Shown here piece by piece: positions 1-7,468 of a DNA stretch of 13,589 nt. Position 1 is the stretch's first letter. Every line of letters begins with the position of its first letter. The translations under genes and the position numbers were made by a program. The stretch is from NCBI GenBank assembly GCA_964655485.1, contig CAZZMS010000098.1, positions 1 through 13,589 on the forward strand. The letters are read 5' to 3'. This DNA is from JANWYU01 sp964655485. Lineage in GTDB: Bacteria; Bdellovibrionota; Bdellovibrionia; Bdellovibrionales; Bdellovibrionaceae. The notes below the pieces were generated by a model. It ran no database searches. It had not been told where the DNA came from and saw only the letters and a list, made by a program, of their open reading frames with translations.

Positions 1-26
1 GTTTAGGAGTTCACGAGGTTGATGTT

Positions 27-1583
27 ATGGAAACACTGATACAAAAAAAAATCGCAGAACTTGAGCAGCTTAACGAAAGAGCCCTACATCCGGTTTCCTC
101 GGATAAGGTAGCAAAACATAAGCAGGGCGGAAGACTCACCGCCAGAGAGCGTATCGACGTGTTACTGGATCCGGGTAGCTTTGTTGAAACGGATCGCTTT
201 GTTACCCATCGTTGCACAGAGTTTGGCATGGAAAAAAATCGGCCCCTAGGCGATGGGGTTATCACCGGTTACGGACGTATCAACGGCAAATTGGTGTATG
301 TCTACTCTCAGGATTTTACGGTGATCGGTGGCTCTATGTCCCGCACTCAAGCCAATAAAATCTGTAAAATCATGGATTTAGCTTTGAAAAATGGAGCTCC
401 GGTGATTGGCCTCAATGACTCCGGGGGGGCGCGTATTCAGGAGGGGATTGAGTCCCTAGCGGGTTATGCCGACATATTTACTCGCAACGTGATGGCCAGT
501 GGTGTTGTGCCCCAGATTACTGCTATCATGGGCCCTTGTGCGGGTGGAGCCGTTTATAGCCCAGCCCTAACCGACTTTGTGTTTATGGTGGATAAAACCT
601 CTTATATGTTTGTTACCGGGCCTGACGTGATTAAAACAGTTACCCATGAAGATGTAACCAAAGAGGACTTGGGTGGGGCTGTCACTCACTCGGTGAAATC
701 GGGGGTAGCCCACTTCGCTTGTGAGGACGATAAACAAACGTTATTGTATATTCGGGAGCTTTTAAACTTCTTGCCTTCTAACAACTTGGATGATGCTCCT
801 GTGTTACCCTGCAATGATCCTGCTGATCGCGTGTGTGAAAAACTTGAGACTTTGATTCCGGATAACCCTAAAAAGCCCTATAACATGCTTGACCTCATTC
901 AAGAGGTGGTGGACGAGCATTACTTTCTGGAGGTGCACAAGCACTTTGCCAAAAATATTATTGTGGGTTTTGCTCGCTTTCACGGGCGAGCGGTGGGGAT
1001 TGTCGCTAACCAACCACAGGTGCTAGCTGGTTGTCTCGATATTGATGCGAGTCGTAAGGCCGCTCGCTTTATTCGCTTTTGCGATAGTTTCAATATTCCC
1101 ATCGTGAGCTTCGTGGATGTTCCAGGCTTTCTGCCTGGGACCGACCAAGAGTGGAAAGGGATTATCGACCACGGAGCTAAATTGATTTATGCTTACGCTG
1201 AAGCGAGTGTGCCTAAAGTGACTCTTATTACCCGTAAGGCCTATGGGGGGGCTTACATTGTAATGGGCTCCAAGTTACTCCGCAGTGATGTGAACTTGGC
1301 CTATCCTACAGCGGAAATTGCGGTGATGGGAGCCGAGGGGGCGGTGAATATCATTTTCCGCGAACAAATTGCTAAAGCCGCTGATCCGGCTGCCGAACGA
1401 GCGCGCTTAATCAAAGAGTATGAAGACAAGTTTTCAAATCCCTATGTGTCAGCCCATCTAGGTCTGACCGATGAAATTATCGAACCAGCCATGACTCGCC
1501 GGCGGATCATTGATGCCTTAGAAATGCTTAAGAACAAGCGCGACATCATGCCGCCGAAAAAGCATGGTAACATTCCTTTGTAG
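27..1583 (+). CDS. pccB: Acyl-CoA carboxylase carboxyltransferase (propionyl-CoA carboxylase beta type)
   Basis: This is the carboxyltransferase subunit of a biotin-dependent acyl-CoA carboxylase; it moves CO2 from carboxybiotin to propionyl-CoA or acetyl-CoA in the cytoplasm. The 518-residue length and two crotonase-like halves fit the PccB/AccD5/MmdA family. Visible motifs are DSGGARIQEG (131-140), GPCAGGAVYSPA with the first oxyanion hole (169-180), FVDVPGFLPGTDQEW (362-376) and KAYGGAYIVMGSK with the second oxyanion hole at G408-A409 (404-416). A GAGG ribosome site lies 8 bases before the ATG. The residue two after A409 is Ile411, where propionyl-CoA-specific enzymes usually have Asp, so acetyl-CoA may also be used. 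It opens a cluster with the biotin carboxylase and biotin carrier genes. Methylmalonyl-CoA decarboxylase alpha is a related alternative, but the adjacent biotin carboxylase favours an ATP-dependent carboxylase. Confidence 0.93.
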   Translation: METLIQKKIAELEQLNERALHPVSSDKVAKHKQGGRLTARERIDVLLDPGSFVETDRFVTHRCTEFGMEKNRPLGDGVITGYGRINGKLVYVYSQDFTVIGGSMSRTQANKICKIMDLALKNGAPVIGLNDSGGARIQEGIESLAGYADIFTRNVMASGVVPQITAIMGPCAGGAVYSPALTDFVFMVDKTSYMFVTGPDVIKTVTHEDVTKEDLGGAVTHSVKSGVAHFACEDDKQTLLYIRELLNFLPSNNLDDAPVLPCNDPADRVCEKLETLIPDNPKKPYNMLDLIQEVVDEHYFLEVHKHFAKNIIVGFARFHGRAVGIVANQPQVLAGCLDIDASRKAARFIRFCDSFNIPIVSFVDVPGFLPGTDQEWKGIIDHGAKLIYAYAEASVPKVTLITRKAYGGAYIVMGSKLLRSDVNLAYPTAEIAVMGAEGAVNIIFREQIAKAADPAAERARLIKEYEDKFSNPYVSAHLGLTDEIIEPAMTRRRIIDALEMLKNKRDIMPPKKHGNIPL

Positions 1584-1684
1584 GGTCATGCATGGGTATT
1601 GGCCAGGGCGCCTTTGCAAAAAAAGGACGAATTGGTTGAGAGTAGCAGGTAAGAGGCCTCCCTTTGGTGTTGAAGGAGCAAAAG

Positions 1685-3211
1685 ATGGGTGATTTAGGAT
1701 CAGTAGAAAAAAAAGTATTTAAAAAAATCCTTATTGCAAACCGAGGCGAAATCGCCATTCGATGCATTCGAGCCTGCCGCGAAGTGGGGATTAAACCGGT
1801 GGCTGTATTTTCCGACGCGGATCGCGGTAGCCTGCATGTATTTTTAGCAGATGAGGCTTATCCTATCGGACCTTCTCCCTCAAAGGAGAGTTACCTAAAT
1901 TACAAAAAAATCATCGAAGTCGCCCGCTCGGCACAAGTGGATGCCATTCATCCGGGTTATGGTTTTCTATCTGAAAACGTTATTTTCGCCAGAGCCTGCA
2001 TGGAAGCGGGCATCACCTTCATTGGCCCTCGTCCTGAACAAATCGAGGCCATGGGCGATAAGCTTTCCGCTAAAGCTTTAATGAAGAAAGCAGGAGTTCC
2101 GCTGGTGCCAGGGAGCGATGGCCCAGTATCCTCCGTGGAGCAGGCCCAGGACATTGCAAAAAAAATTGGTTACCCCATTATTATCAAGGCGAGTGCTGGC
2201 GGTGGTGGTAAGGGTATGCGAGTGGTTACCCATGACCAAGAGTTACCCAGCTTGTTTCGGGCCTGTCAAAGTGAAGGGCAAAACTATTTTGCTGACCCTA
2301 CGGTGTATATTGAAAAATATGTCAGTGACCCCAAGCATATCGAAGTGCAAGTATTTGGTGATCAGTACGGGCATGTTATTCATCTCTTTGAGCGAGAATG
2401 CTCAGTGCAAAGGCGGCACCAAAAAATTATTGAAGAAACACCTTCACCCTCTTTAACCCCTGAGTTACGCAAGCAGATTTGTGAGGCGGCAGTTTTGGCG
2501 GCCAAGAGTATTAACTATCTGGGGGCTGGAACCATTGAGTTTATTTTCGATAACAAAGAAAAGAAGTTTTACTTCATGGAAATGAACACTCGCCTGCAGG
2601 TAGAGCATCCGGTCACAGAATATGTCGTTGGTGTGGATTTGGTAAAAGAACAGATTTTGGTGGCTATGGGGCATCCCTTGCCTTACAAGCAAGAGGATTT
2701 GCAACAAAAAGGTCATGCCATTGAATGTCGAGTGTGTGCCGAAGACCCCATCACCTATCAGCCAAGCCCCGGTGTGATTCGAGCTTGTCGTCACCCGCAA
2801 GGTCCTTTTGTACGGGTGGATTCCTACGCTTATCCCGGTTACGAAGTGCCGATTTACTACGATCCCATGATCGCCAAGGTGATCACATGGGGTGAAACTC
2901 GGGATGAGGCCATTATGCGGATGGATCGTGCGCTCACCGAGTTTGTCTTGTCAGGGATTCAGCACAATATCGCCTTACATAAAACGATCTTAAAGAGCCA
3001 GGCCTTTTTAGATGGTTCTTACACCACTCGGTTCATAGAGAAAAATTTCGAGTTACTGGAGCCAGAGTTGTTTAAAGAGGTGGAGCCACATGTATTTTTG
3101 ATTGTGGCGGCGATTCAGGCCTACAACGATCGAAAAAACAAAGACATTCGCACTTACAATTTGCCAGCGCATTGGAGGCGTGTAGGGCGAAGGTTGCAGC
3201 TTAGAGTTTAA
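1685..3211 (+). CDS. accC: Biotin carboxylase subunit of acyl-CoA carboxylase
   Basis: This ATP-grasp enzyme carboxylates biotin on the carrier protein using ATP and bicarbonate. The N-terminal KILIANRGEIAIR is typical, followed by the glycine-rich ATP loop KASAGGGGKGMR (168-179), the HIEVQVFGD and ECSVQRRHQK stretches, and EMNTRLQVEHPVTE (299-312), which holds metal-binding and catalytic residues. The ATG at 1685 is preferred because AAGGAG lies 6 bases upstream (1673-1678); an in-frame TTG at 1664 would add 7 residues but overlaps that site. At 508 residues it is about 50 longer than stand-alone AccC. The extra C-terminus is like the region after the carboxylase domain in propionyl-CoA carboxylase alpha chains, but the BT and biotin carrier parts sit in the next gene. 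The gap to pccB is 101 bases, same strand, so one operon is likely. Confidence 0.93.
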   Translation: MGDLGSVEKKVFKKILIANRGEIAIRCIRACREVGIKPVAVFSDADRGSLHVFLADEAYPIGPSPSKESYLNYKKIIEVARSAQVDAIHPGYGFLSENVIFARACMEAGITFIGPRPEQIEAMGDKLSAKALMKKAGVPLVPGSDGPVSSVEQAQDIAKKIGYPIIIKASAGGGGKGMRVVTHDQELPSLFRACQSEGQNYFADPTVYIEKYVSDPKHIEVQVFGDQYGHVIHLFERECSVQRRHQKIIEETPSPSLTPELRKQICEAAVLAAKSINYLGAGTIEFIFDNKEKKFYFMEMNTRLQVEHPVTEYVVGVDLVKEQILVAMGHPLPYKQEDLQQKGHAIECRVCAEDPITYQPSPGVIRACRHPQGPFVRVDSYAYPGYEVPIYYDPMIAKVITWGETRDEAIMRMDRALTEFVLSGIQHNIALHKTILKSQAFLDGSYTTRFIEKNFELLEPELFKEVEPHVFLIVAAIQAYNDRKNKDIRTYNLPAHWRRVGRRLQLRV

Positions 3212-3294
3212 TTGTATCTGAATGGCTCATGGGGAGAACTCTTGATTTCATGAAGAAAAGTATATGCGGTGAGACGCGAGCACAGAGGTAACAT

Positions 3295-3819
3295 ATGTAT
3301 TTCGAGGCTGAACTGAATCAAAAAAAATATAAAATCGATGTGACTGAAGCCAAGGACTATTGGCAAGTGGCGATTCAAGAGGAGGGGAAGGAGCTTGTCA
3401 CTTATAAAATTTCAAAAGACGATTACAAGCGCTCCGAGAGTTACTATACGCTCTTACACAAAGGCTCTTCATATCTTATTGATGTGATCGGGCAAGATAC
3501 GGAGTACACCGTATTCACACGAAATTACGCACGTAAAGTGAAGATTTACAACGACGAGATGCTGCTTCACGAGTCCTTAAAGCGAGATGGTAACATTGGA
3601 AAACAAAAGGACGTAAAAGCCGGTATGCCCGGTAAAATCATTCAAATTTTTGTCAAATCCGGCGATGAAGTAAAGGCCGGGCAGCCTCTCCTGATCATGG
3701 AAGCGATGAAAATGGAAAACGAGATCCGTGCTGTGGCTGCGGCCAAGGTGAAGGAAGTTAAAATCGAACAAGGCGACTCGGTAGAAACAGGTCAAGTGCT
3801 GGTGGTTTTCGAAAGTTAG
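3295..3819 (+). CDS. Biotin carboxyl carrier protein with N-terminal BT-like domain
   Basis: This 174-residue protein carries the swinging biotin between the biotin carboxylase and the carboxyltransferase encoded upstream. The last ~68 residues are a biotinyl domain: MPGKI begins the fold, and MEAMKMEN holds the biotin-accepting Lys139. Residues 1 to about 100 are rich in beta-type residues and resemble the BT (biotin carboxylase-carboxyltransferase linker) domain of propionyl-CoA carboxylase alpha, so this gene and accC together look like a split alpha chain. An AGAGGT ribosome site lies just before the ATG. The gap after accC is 83 bases. Its stop codon overlaps the convergent acyltransferase stop by 4 bases, leaving no room for a dedicated terminator. 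The biotinyl domain is certain; the BT assignment is by resemblance only. Confidence 0.9.
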   Translation: MYFEAELNQKKYKIDVTEAKDYWQVAIQEEGKELVTYKISKDDYKRSESYYTLLHKGSSYLIDVIGQDTEYTVFTRNYARKVKIYNDEMLLHESLKRDGNIGKQKDVKAGMPGKIIQIFVKSGDEVKAGQPLLIMEAMKMENEIRAVAAAKVKEVKIEQGDSVETGQVLVVFES

Positions 3820-4613
3820 ATAGCCTTTGCCGTTTTTAAACACCATTCGCGTAGAGCCTGACTGGCACGAGCGGGGTGCGAAATCCGAAAAGGTTTTTTG
3901 AGTGTTAAACTGGCACGAATGGGCGTTTTTCTGCCGAGCAGGTTTAGCATGTGTGGTAACAAAATATCATCACCAATATAAGCGGCGGGACGCAGAGGTT
4001 GGTAACTGATACAAAAACCCTGTACCCAACAACCCAGTTGGTGAGCGATCTCAAAAGCACCCAAGCGCCAGTCTTCCCCTTCTCTGAGACGAGTGGTTCC
4101 CGAGGGGAAAATCACTAGATCGTGACCGGAGGCTAGATATTCCTTAATCCGCTCGCGGGCTAGAGACCGATCGGCTTTATTGCTGCGATTTACGAAAATA
4201 ACGCCAATATGCCGGGCCCCGGCTCCAATCACCGGCCAGCGGCGAACCTCCGCTTTAGCCACAAAGGAGAGGTGGGGAAAATAATAAAGTAGCAAGGGGA
4301 TATCTAAATAACTGATGTGGTTACCCAACCACAAAGTGCCAGCTGTGCGGGGGTAGTCTTTTTTTAAGGGGGTGAGTTGGATGTTGAGTTTTGAAAGGAC
4401 ATCAGCGGCCCATTGTTGTTTGAGCGACAGCGAGAGTTCTGGTTGTCTATGGCTTGTGCGATAGTAGTTTAAGGTGTTTCCAAAAATTTGAGTGAGACTG
4501 AATATCGTAGCGATTTGTTCCTGGGTCTGCTGGGTAACTCGAAGTAGCTCAGGGATCAGCGATGGTCTGCGAAAGGCTTGGTCGAATAGATAAAATCCTA
4601 AAGGTGGCGACAT
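3816..4613 (-). CDS. PlsC-family O-acyltransferase, OlsA-like (lyso-ornithine lipid acyltransferase candidate)
   Basis: A 265-residue 1-acylglycerol-3-phosphate acyltransferase family member acting at the inner membrane. It has the catalytic HX4D motif NHISYLD (98-104), the GVIFVNRSNKADR block (136-148) and FPSGTTRLREGE (169-180). The third motif normally reads FPEGT; here Ser replaces Glu. The later block YIGDDILLPHMLNLLGRKTP (212-231) resembles OlsA-type enzymes that add the second fatty acid to lyso-ornithine lipid. Only one modest hydrophobic segment (about 35-48) precedes the motif. The gene is divergent from an arginase and an OlsB-like N-acyltransferase, and that context is the main reason to favour OlsA over a general lysophosphatidic acid acyltransferase. 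The ATG has no clear ribosome site. The family call is secure; the substrate is inferred. Confidence 0.85.
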   Translation of the reverse strand: MSPPLGFYLFDQAFRRPSLIPELLRVTQQTQEQIATIFSLTQIFGNTLNYYRTSHRQPELSLSLKQQWAADVLSKLNIQLTPLKKDYPRTAGTLWLGNHISYLDIPLLLYYFPHLSFVAKAEVRRWPVIGAGARHIGVIFVNRSNKADRSLARERIKEYLASGHDLVIFPSGTTRLREGEDWRLGAFEIAHQLGCWVQGFCISYQPLRPAAYIGDDILLPHMLNLLGRKTPIRASLTLKKPFRISHPARASQALREWCLKTAKAI

Positions 4614-4621
4614 GATAGGAA

Positions 4622-4699
4622 CACTCTGTAATATGTTTTAGGTCGGTCTCTAATAGTCTAATTGATCAACGTGAGTACTTATTTTGGTAACACAGAGTG
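4622..4699. promoter_or_regulatory. Divergent intergenic region with a split 8-base inverted repeat
   Basis: The 171 bases between the two divergent start codons must hold both promoters. CACTCTGT (4622-4629) and its exact reverse complement ACAGAGTG (4692-4699) lie 62 bases apart, near the acyltransferase start and in the middle of the arginase leader. They could be paired half-sites for one regulator acting on both directions, but a pair this short can arise by chance. I could not place -35/-10 boxes convincingly for either gene. Confidence 0.2.
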
Positions 4700-4784
4700 A
4701 GCTTTCTCAAGTAAAGATTCAGTCAAGTTGCTAAACCCATCTTTAGACATTCTTAACATGACTCGCAAAAAAAAATAGCATGCC

Positions 4785-5831
4785 ATGGAGTCGATGGCGA
4801 AATCTCTAGTCGCATTAGATCTTCCGGTAACATCGGGACAGCCTTATAAGCGAGAAACCTTGGGGCTAGGGCATTTTCTATCATACCTTCATGAAATCCG
4901 ATGCCCCTTGGCAGACGCTATAAGTTCCCCTCAAGGGCTGTCGATTGGAAGTAGCTTTGCATCCATTTCTGTCCCAAGCTCTGAGGCTACTGATCGAGGA
5001 GTGCGGGCATTAAAAATGATTCCTAATGCTGAGGGCCTCACTTCTTTTGCTACAAGGTTTCATAGGGTTTTTTCCACAGAAGATTTGGGAAATATTCCAT
5101 GGTGGACTTACGAAAATATTTTTCGGACCAATCGCTTACAACATAAGCAAGGGCATGCCATCCTCAATTGGAGCGGGGATCACAGTGTGGGAATATCGAC
5201 TCTCGCGGCCTTTTTGTCTTGTTACCCGAATGGAAAGATTCTTTGGGTGGACGCTCATGCAGATGCTAATCTTCCGGAGACGAGCGTTACCGGGCATTTA
5301 CATGGCATGCCCGTGGGACTTTTAGCCAACAGTCGATGGCCTAGACCGCAGTGGCTGAATCATGTCCACCTGCAGTCGTCACAAATGGCTTATGTAGGAA
5401 TTCGTGATCTCGATCCCTACGAACAAGAATGGATAAGGCAAAGTAACATTTTGTATTTTACTCCCCGAGATATCCGAGAACGTGGGGTAAGCTCTATCGT
5501 AGAATCCTTGGGTGATTGGGCCCATAACTCGCCTATCCATATCAGCTGGGATATTGATGTGATGGACCCCTATTGGGCACCGGCCACTGCGGTGCCTGTG
5601 ATTGATGGACTTATGCCGCATGAGGCTTTTTATTTAGCTCATTTGCTAGGACGATGGCTCGATATTCGTTCAGTGGATTTGGTTGAGGTTTATGGAGATC
5701 TGGAGCTGTCCAAGTCCACGCGAGTGACTTATCAGATTGCTGCACGTATCTTGCGGGAACTTTTTGTGGTTTCTGGTGAGGTCGGTGCGCAGGATTCATC
5801 CTACTCCCGAGAACTGGGGCTATTCATTTGA
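4785..5831 (+). CDS. Arginase family ureohydrolase
   Basis: Likely arginase, hydrolysing arginine to ornithine and urea with a two-manganese centre. All six metal ligands are visible: H133 in SGDHS, D156/H158/D160 in WVDAHADAN and D256/D258 in SWDIDVMDP. The ETSVTGHLHGMP loop (165-176) with N162 follows the arginase rather than the agmatinase pattern, APATAVPVIDGL follows the last ligands, and E301 matches the guanidinium-binding Glu. Departures from the usual pattern are Ser for Gly in GGDH, Thr for Ser in the SGN loop and EVY for EVN. At 348 residues it is longer than typical (about 300-320); the extra length lies before H133. An in-frame stop at 4776 rules out a longer start; ATG 4785 and ATG 4794 are both possible and no strong ribosome site is seen. 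OlsB follows after 59 bases on the same strand, pointing to ornithine supply for lipid synthesis. Confidence 0.88.
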   Translation: MESMAKSLVALDLPVTSGQPYKRETLGLGHFLSYLHEIRCPLADAISSPQGLSIGSSFASISVPSSEATDRGVRALKMIPNAEGLTSFATRFHRVFSTEDLGNIPWWTYENIFRTNRLQHKQGHAILNWSGDHSVGISTLAAFLSCYPNGKILWVDAHADANLPETSVTGHLHGMPVGLLANSRWPRPQWLNHVHLQSSQMAYVGIRDLDPYEQEWIRQSNILYFTPRDIRERGVSSIVESLGDWAHNSPIHISWDIDVMDPYWAPATAVPVIDGLMPHEAFYLAHLLGRWLDIRSVDLVEVYGDLELSKSTRVTYQIAARILRELFVVSGEVGAQDSSYSRELGLFI

Positions 5832-5890
5832 TAAGAGCGTAAAGGAGTCAGTTCCTGAATAGATTCAAGAAACCAAAAAAGGAGAAGCTT

Positions 5891-6763
5891 ATGAAAATGA
5901 AAAAATGGGTGGTGAAGTGGCTGATGCAAAGACAGATGCGGAAACGTGGTTTTGCTGGTTATGAGCCGTATGTGTTTTTTGAAATGCAACAAGGAGATTA
6001 TCAGCTCAAGATAGCCAAAACCGACGAGGAAGTTCTTGAGTGCTTAGAGCTTCGAAAAAAGGTGTTCGGCGATGAGCTGGGTGCTCAGATTAAAAATCAA
6101 GTGGATTGGGATGGCATCGATGTGTATTTTGATCACCTCTACGTGCGCGACTTAAAGAGTCGGCAAGTGGTTGGCACCTATCGCCTTCGTTACTCAAAAG
6201 CGAATGAAGCCTGTTATACCCAGCAAGAGTTTTATCTGGGATCGTTAAGTTACTTAAGTGATTCCTATCTTGAGCTCGGGCGAGCTTGCATCCATCCCGA
6301 CTTCAGGCAAGGCTCGGTAATGAGCCTTCTTTGGCGAGGGATTGCAGAATACATGGAGAAAACAGGGAGTCAGTTTCTCATGGGCTGCTCTAGCGTCAAT
6401 CAAGTGAGTGATGAACAAATGGCTATGATTTGGTATTACTTTATGAAAAAAGGCTATGTATGGGACATGCCTCTTTGCATGGCCAAAGATGAATATGCGG
6501 TAAAACATTTTGATCGGTACCTGGCGGTGGTGAGCGAAGAGATGCAGGGCCGAGCTGTGGAGTCTTTGGCGCGACTGGTGCCTGGATTGCTACATTCGTA
6601 TTTAAAAATGGGAGCTAAGATCGCTTCCTATCCGGCTTGGGACAAAGAGTTTGGTTGTTTTGATTTCGTGACGGTACTCAAAAAAGAAGACTTGCGTATG
6701 TCAGCAAGAAATCGGTTTCTGGGGAGGTCTCGTAAGACTGCAGATTTGAATCATTCGGTGTAG
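5891..6763 (+). CDS. olsB: OlsB-type GNAT N-acyltransferase (ornithine N-acyltransferase candidate)
   Basis: A 290-residue protein of the OlsB/hemolysin-like GNAT family. In characterised members the enzyme transfers a 3-hydroxyacyl chain from acyl carrier protein to the alpha-amino group of ornithine, giving lyso-ornithine lipid. Family signatures seen are LRKKVFGDELG (54-64), FDHLYVRD (80-87), VVGTYRLRYS (93-102), LELGRACIHPDFR (127-139) and FLMGCSSV (162-169). A basic, amphipathic N-terminus (MKMKKWVVKWLMQRQMRKRG) may touch the membrane. AAGGAG lies 6 bases before the ATG, a strong ribosome site. It follows the arginase gene by 59 bases, and an OlsA-like acyltransferase is divergent on the other side of the arginase. 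Other family members make N-acyl derivatives of glycine, glutamine or lysine, so ornithine is inferred from the neighbours. Family confidence is high. Confidence 0.85.
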   Translation: MKMKKWVVKWLMQRQMRKRGFAGYEPYVFFEMQQGDYQLKIAKTDEEVLECLELRKKVFGDELGAQIKNQVDWDGIDVYFDHLYVRDLKSRQVVGTYRLRYSKANEACYTQQEFYLGSLSYLSDSYLELGRACIHPDFRQGSVMSLLWRGIAEYMEKTGSQFLMGCSSVNQVSDEQMAMIWYYFMKKGYVWDMPLCMAKDEYAVKHFDRYLAVVSEEMQGRAVESLARLVPGLLHSYLKMGAKIASYPAWDKEFGCFDFVTVLKKEDLRMSARNRFLGRSRKTADLNHSV

Positions 6764-6783
6764 TTTTCATTGGAAAATGAAAA
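6764..6783. terminator. AT-rich hairpin immediately after olsB
   Basis: TTTTCATT (6764-6771), a GGAA loop and AATGAAAA (6776-6783) form a perfect 8-base stem starting directly after the olsB stop codon. The stem is AT-rich and no U tract follows it on the plus strand, so it is at best a weak terminator; it may instead protect the message end. Confidence 0.25.
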
Positions 6784-6860
6784 AAGCCTCGAGCCAAATG
6801 AACAGTTCGTAAATCGTCGCTGTACCCCATACAGATATAAATCGATTAAGTTTTTGCGTT

Positions 6861-7001
6861 CCTGAAAAATTTCCTTTTTGTATAGTTTGCTCTCTGGGCT
6901 TTTTCCTTTCGCCCCGGGGCACGCCCTCCATGGCTCAGCTGCAAAGGGCTTACGCCCTTGACCATCCATGGTGCAGAGGCCTCCGGGCGAAAGAAAAAGC
7001 C
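6861..7001. repeat. Dispersed intergenic repeat, copy A, with ~105-base imperfect inverted repeat
   Basis: The unit begins with a T-rich stretch starting CCTGAAAAATTTCC (6861-6890). Then follows an imperfect inverted repeat from GGCTTTTTCC (6897) to AAAGAAAAAGCC (7001). Arms hold CTTTCGCCCC on the left and GGGCGAAAG on the right; the centre is AAGGGC-TTAC-GCCCTT (6944-6959). The segment 6969-6991 is an exact 23-base reverse-complement match to 11962-11984 (copy C). It lies between the convergent ends of olsB and the small secreted-protein gene, so it could also end transcription from both sides. No protein or transposase reading frame is associated. Confidence 0.7.
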
Positions 7002-7042
7002 AAAGAAGATAACCACGAAAGACGCATCTTAGTGGGTATGGT

Positions 7043-7408
7043 CTAACGATCTTCTAAGCAAGAAATGTTTTTCACCTCCACATGGCCAAAAGATGGGTGA
7101 TATTGATCGGGGCCGTCGGTGATTTTAGCGGTCATTTTCACGTAATATCGACGATCATGAAACGAGGGAAAAGCTTCCCATAAAAGCTCATAGGTAGCCT
7201 CGTGCAAGCCTACATCGACTTGCTCGATGGTTTCCGTGCTTTCTACCTCGGCAAAACCTAAATAGGGTCCGCAAACTTTTTGGGCCTCGAGAGCGACCTG
7301 ATATTGAGCCCAAGATGGGAGTTTGGAATGGCTCACTAGGCTTTGAGCTTTTAATTGAAAAGGTAAAACCAAGAGTGAAGTGGCTAAGGTTAGTAGTTGT
7401 TTTTTCAT
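7043..7408 (-). CDS. Small secreted protein of unknown function
   Basis: A 121-residue protein I do not recognise. Residues 1-21 (MKKQLLTLATSLLVLPFQLKA) form a clear signal peptide with a probable cleavage after Ala21, so the mature protein of about 100 residues should be periplasmic or secreted. The mature part has two cysteines (C46 and C117), which could form one disulfide linking its two ends, plus several aromatic and His residues. ATG 7408 is chosen because GGAGGA lies 7 bases upstream (7416-7421); a TTG at 7414 would sit too close to that site. The gene stands alone, with dispersed repeats on both sides and divergent to the transporter gene. That it is real is well supported by signal peptide plus ribosome site; its role is unknown. 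Confidence 0.75.
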   Translation of the reverse strand: MKKQLLTLATSLLVLPFQLKAQSLVSHSKLPSWAQYQVALEAQKVCGPYLGFAEVESTETIEQVDVGLHEATYELLWEAFPSFHDRRYYVKMTAKITDGPDQYHPSFGHVEVKNISCLEDR

Positions 7409-7468
7409 AGGCAAATCCTCCTTTTGAGCCTGAGTGCTACGCTTTATTCGAGGTTAAATCCAGTTAAG

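Noticed and set aside
1..26. Possible end of an upstream gene before pccB
   Set aside because: TAG at 4-6 or TGA at 20-22 could be its stop, but the piece is too short to identify any product.
1588..1660. Possible decayed fourth copy of the dispersed repeat (AGGGCG, CCTTTGCA and GAGGCCTCC in the same order as in copy A)
   Set aside because: Shared words are short and spacing differs; without a genome-wide consensus it cannot be told from chance.
1588..1692. 34-codon frame crossing the pccB-accC gap
   Set aside because: No good ribosome site of its own, overlaps the well-supported accC start, and its sequence has no protein-like pattern.
2118..2800. 112- and 111-residue frames inside accC on either strand
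   Set aside because: They overlap the conserved ATP-grasp coding sequence in other frames and show no protein features; shadows of the real gene.
3250..3291. 13-codon reading frame (MKKSICGETRAQR) ending 3 bases before the biotin carrier start
   Set aside because: Its ribosome site is poorly spaced and such short frames are common by chance; there is no attenuator-like hairpin to support a leader peptide.
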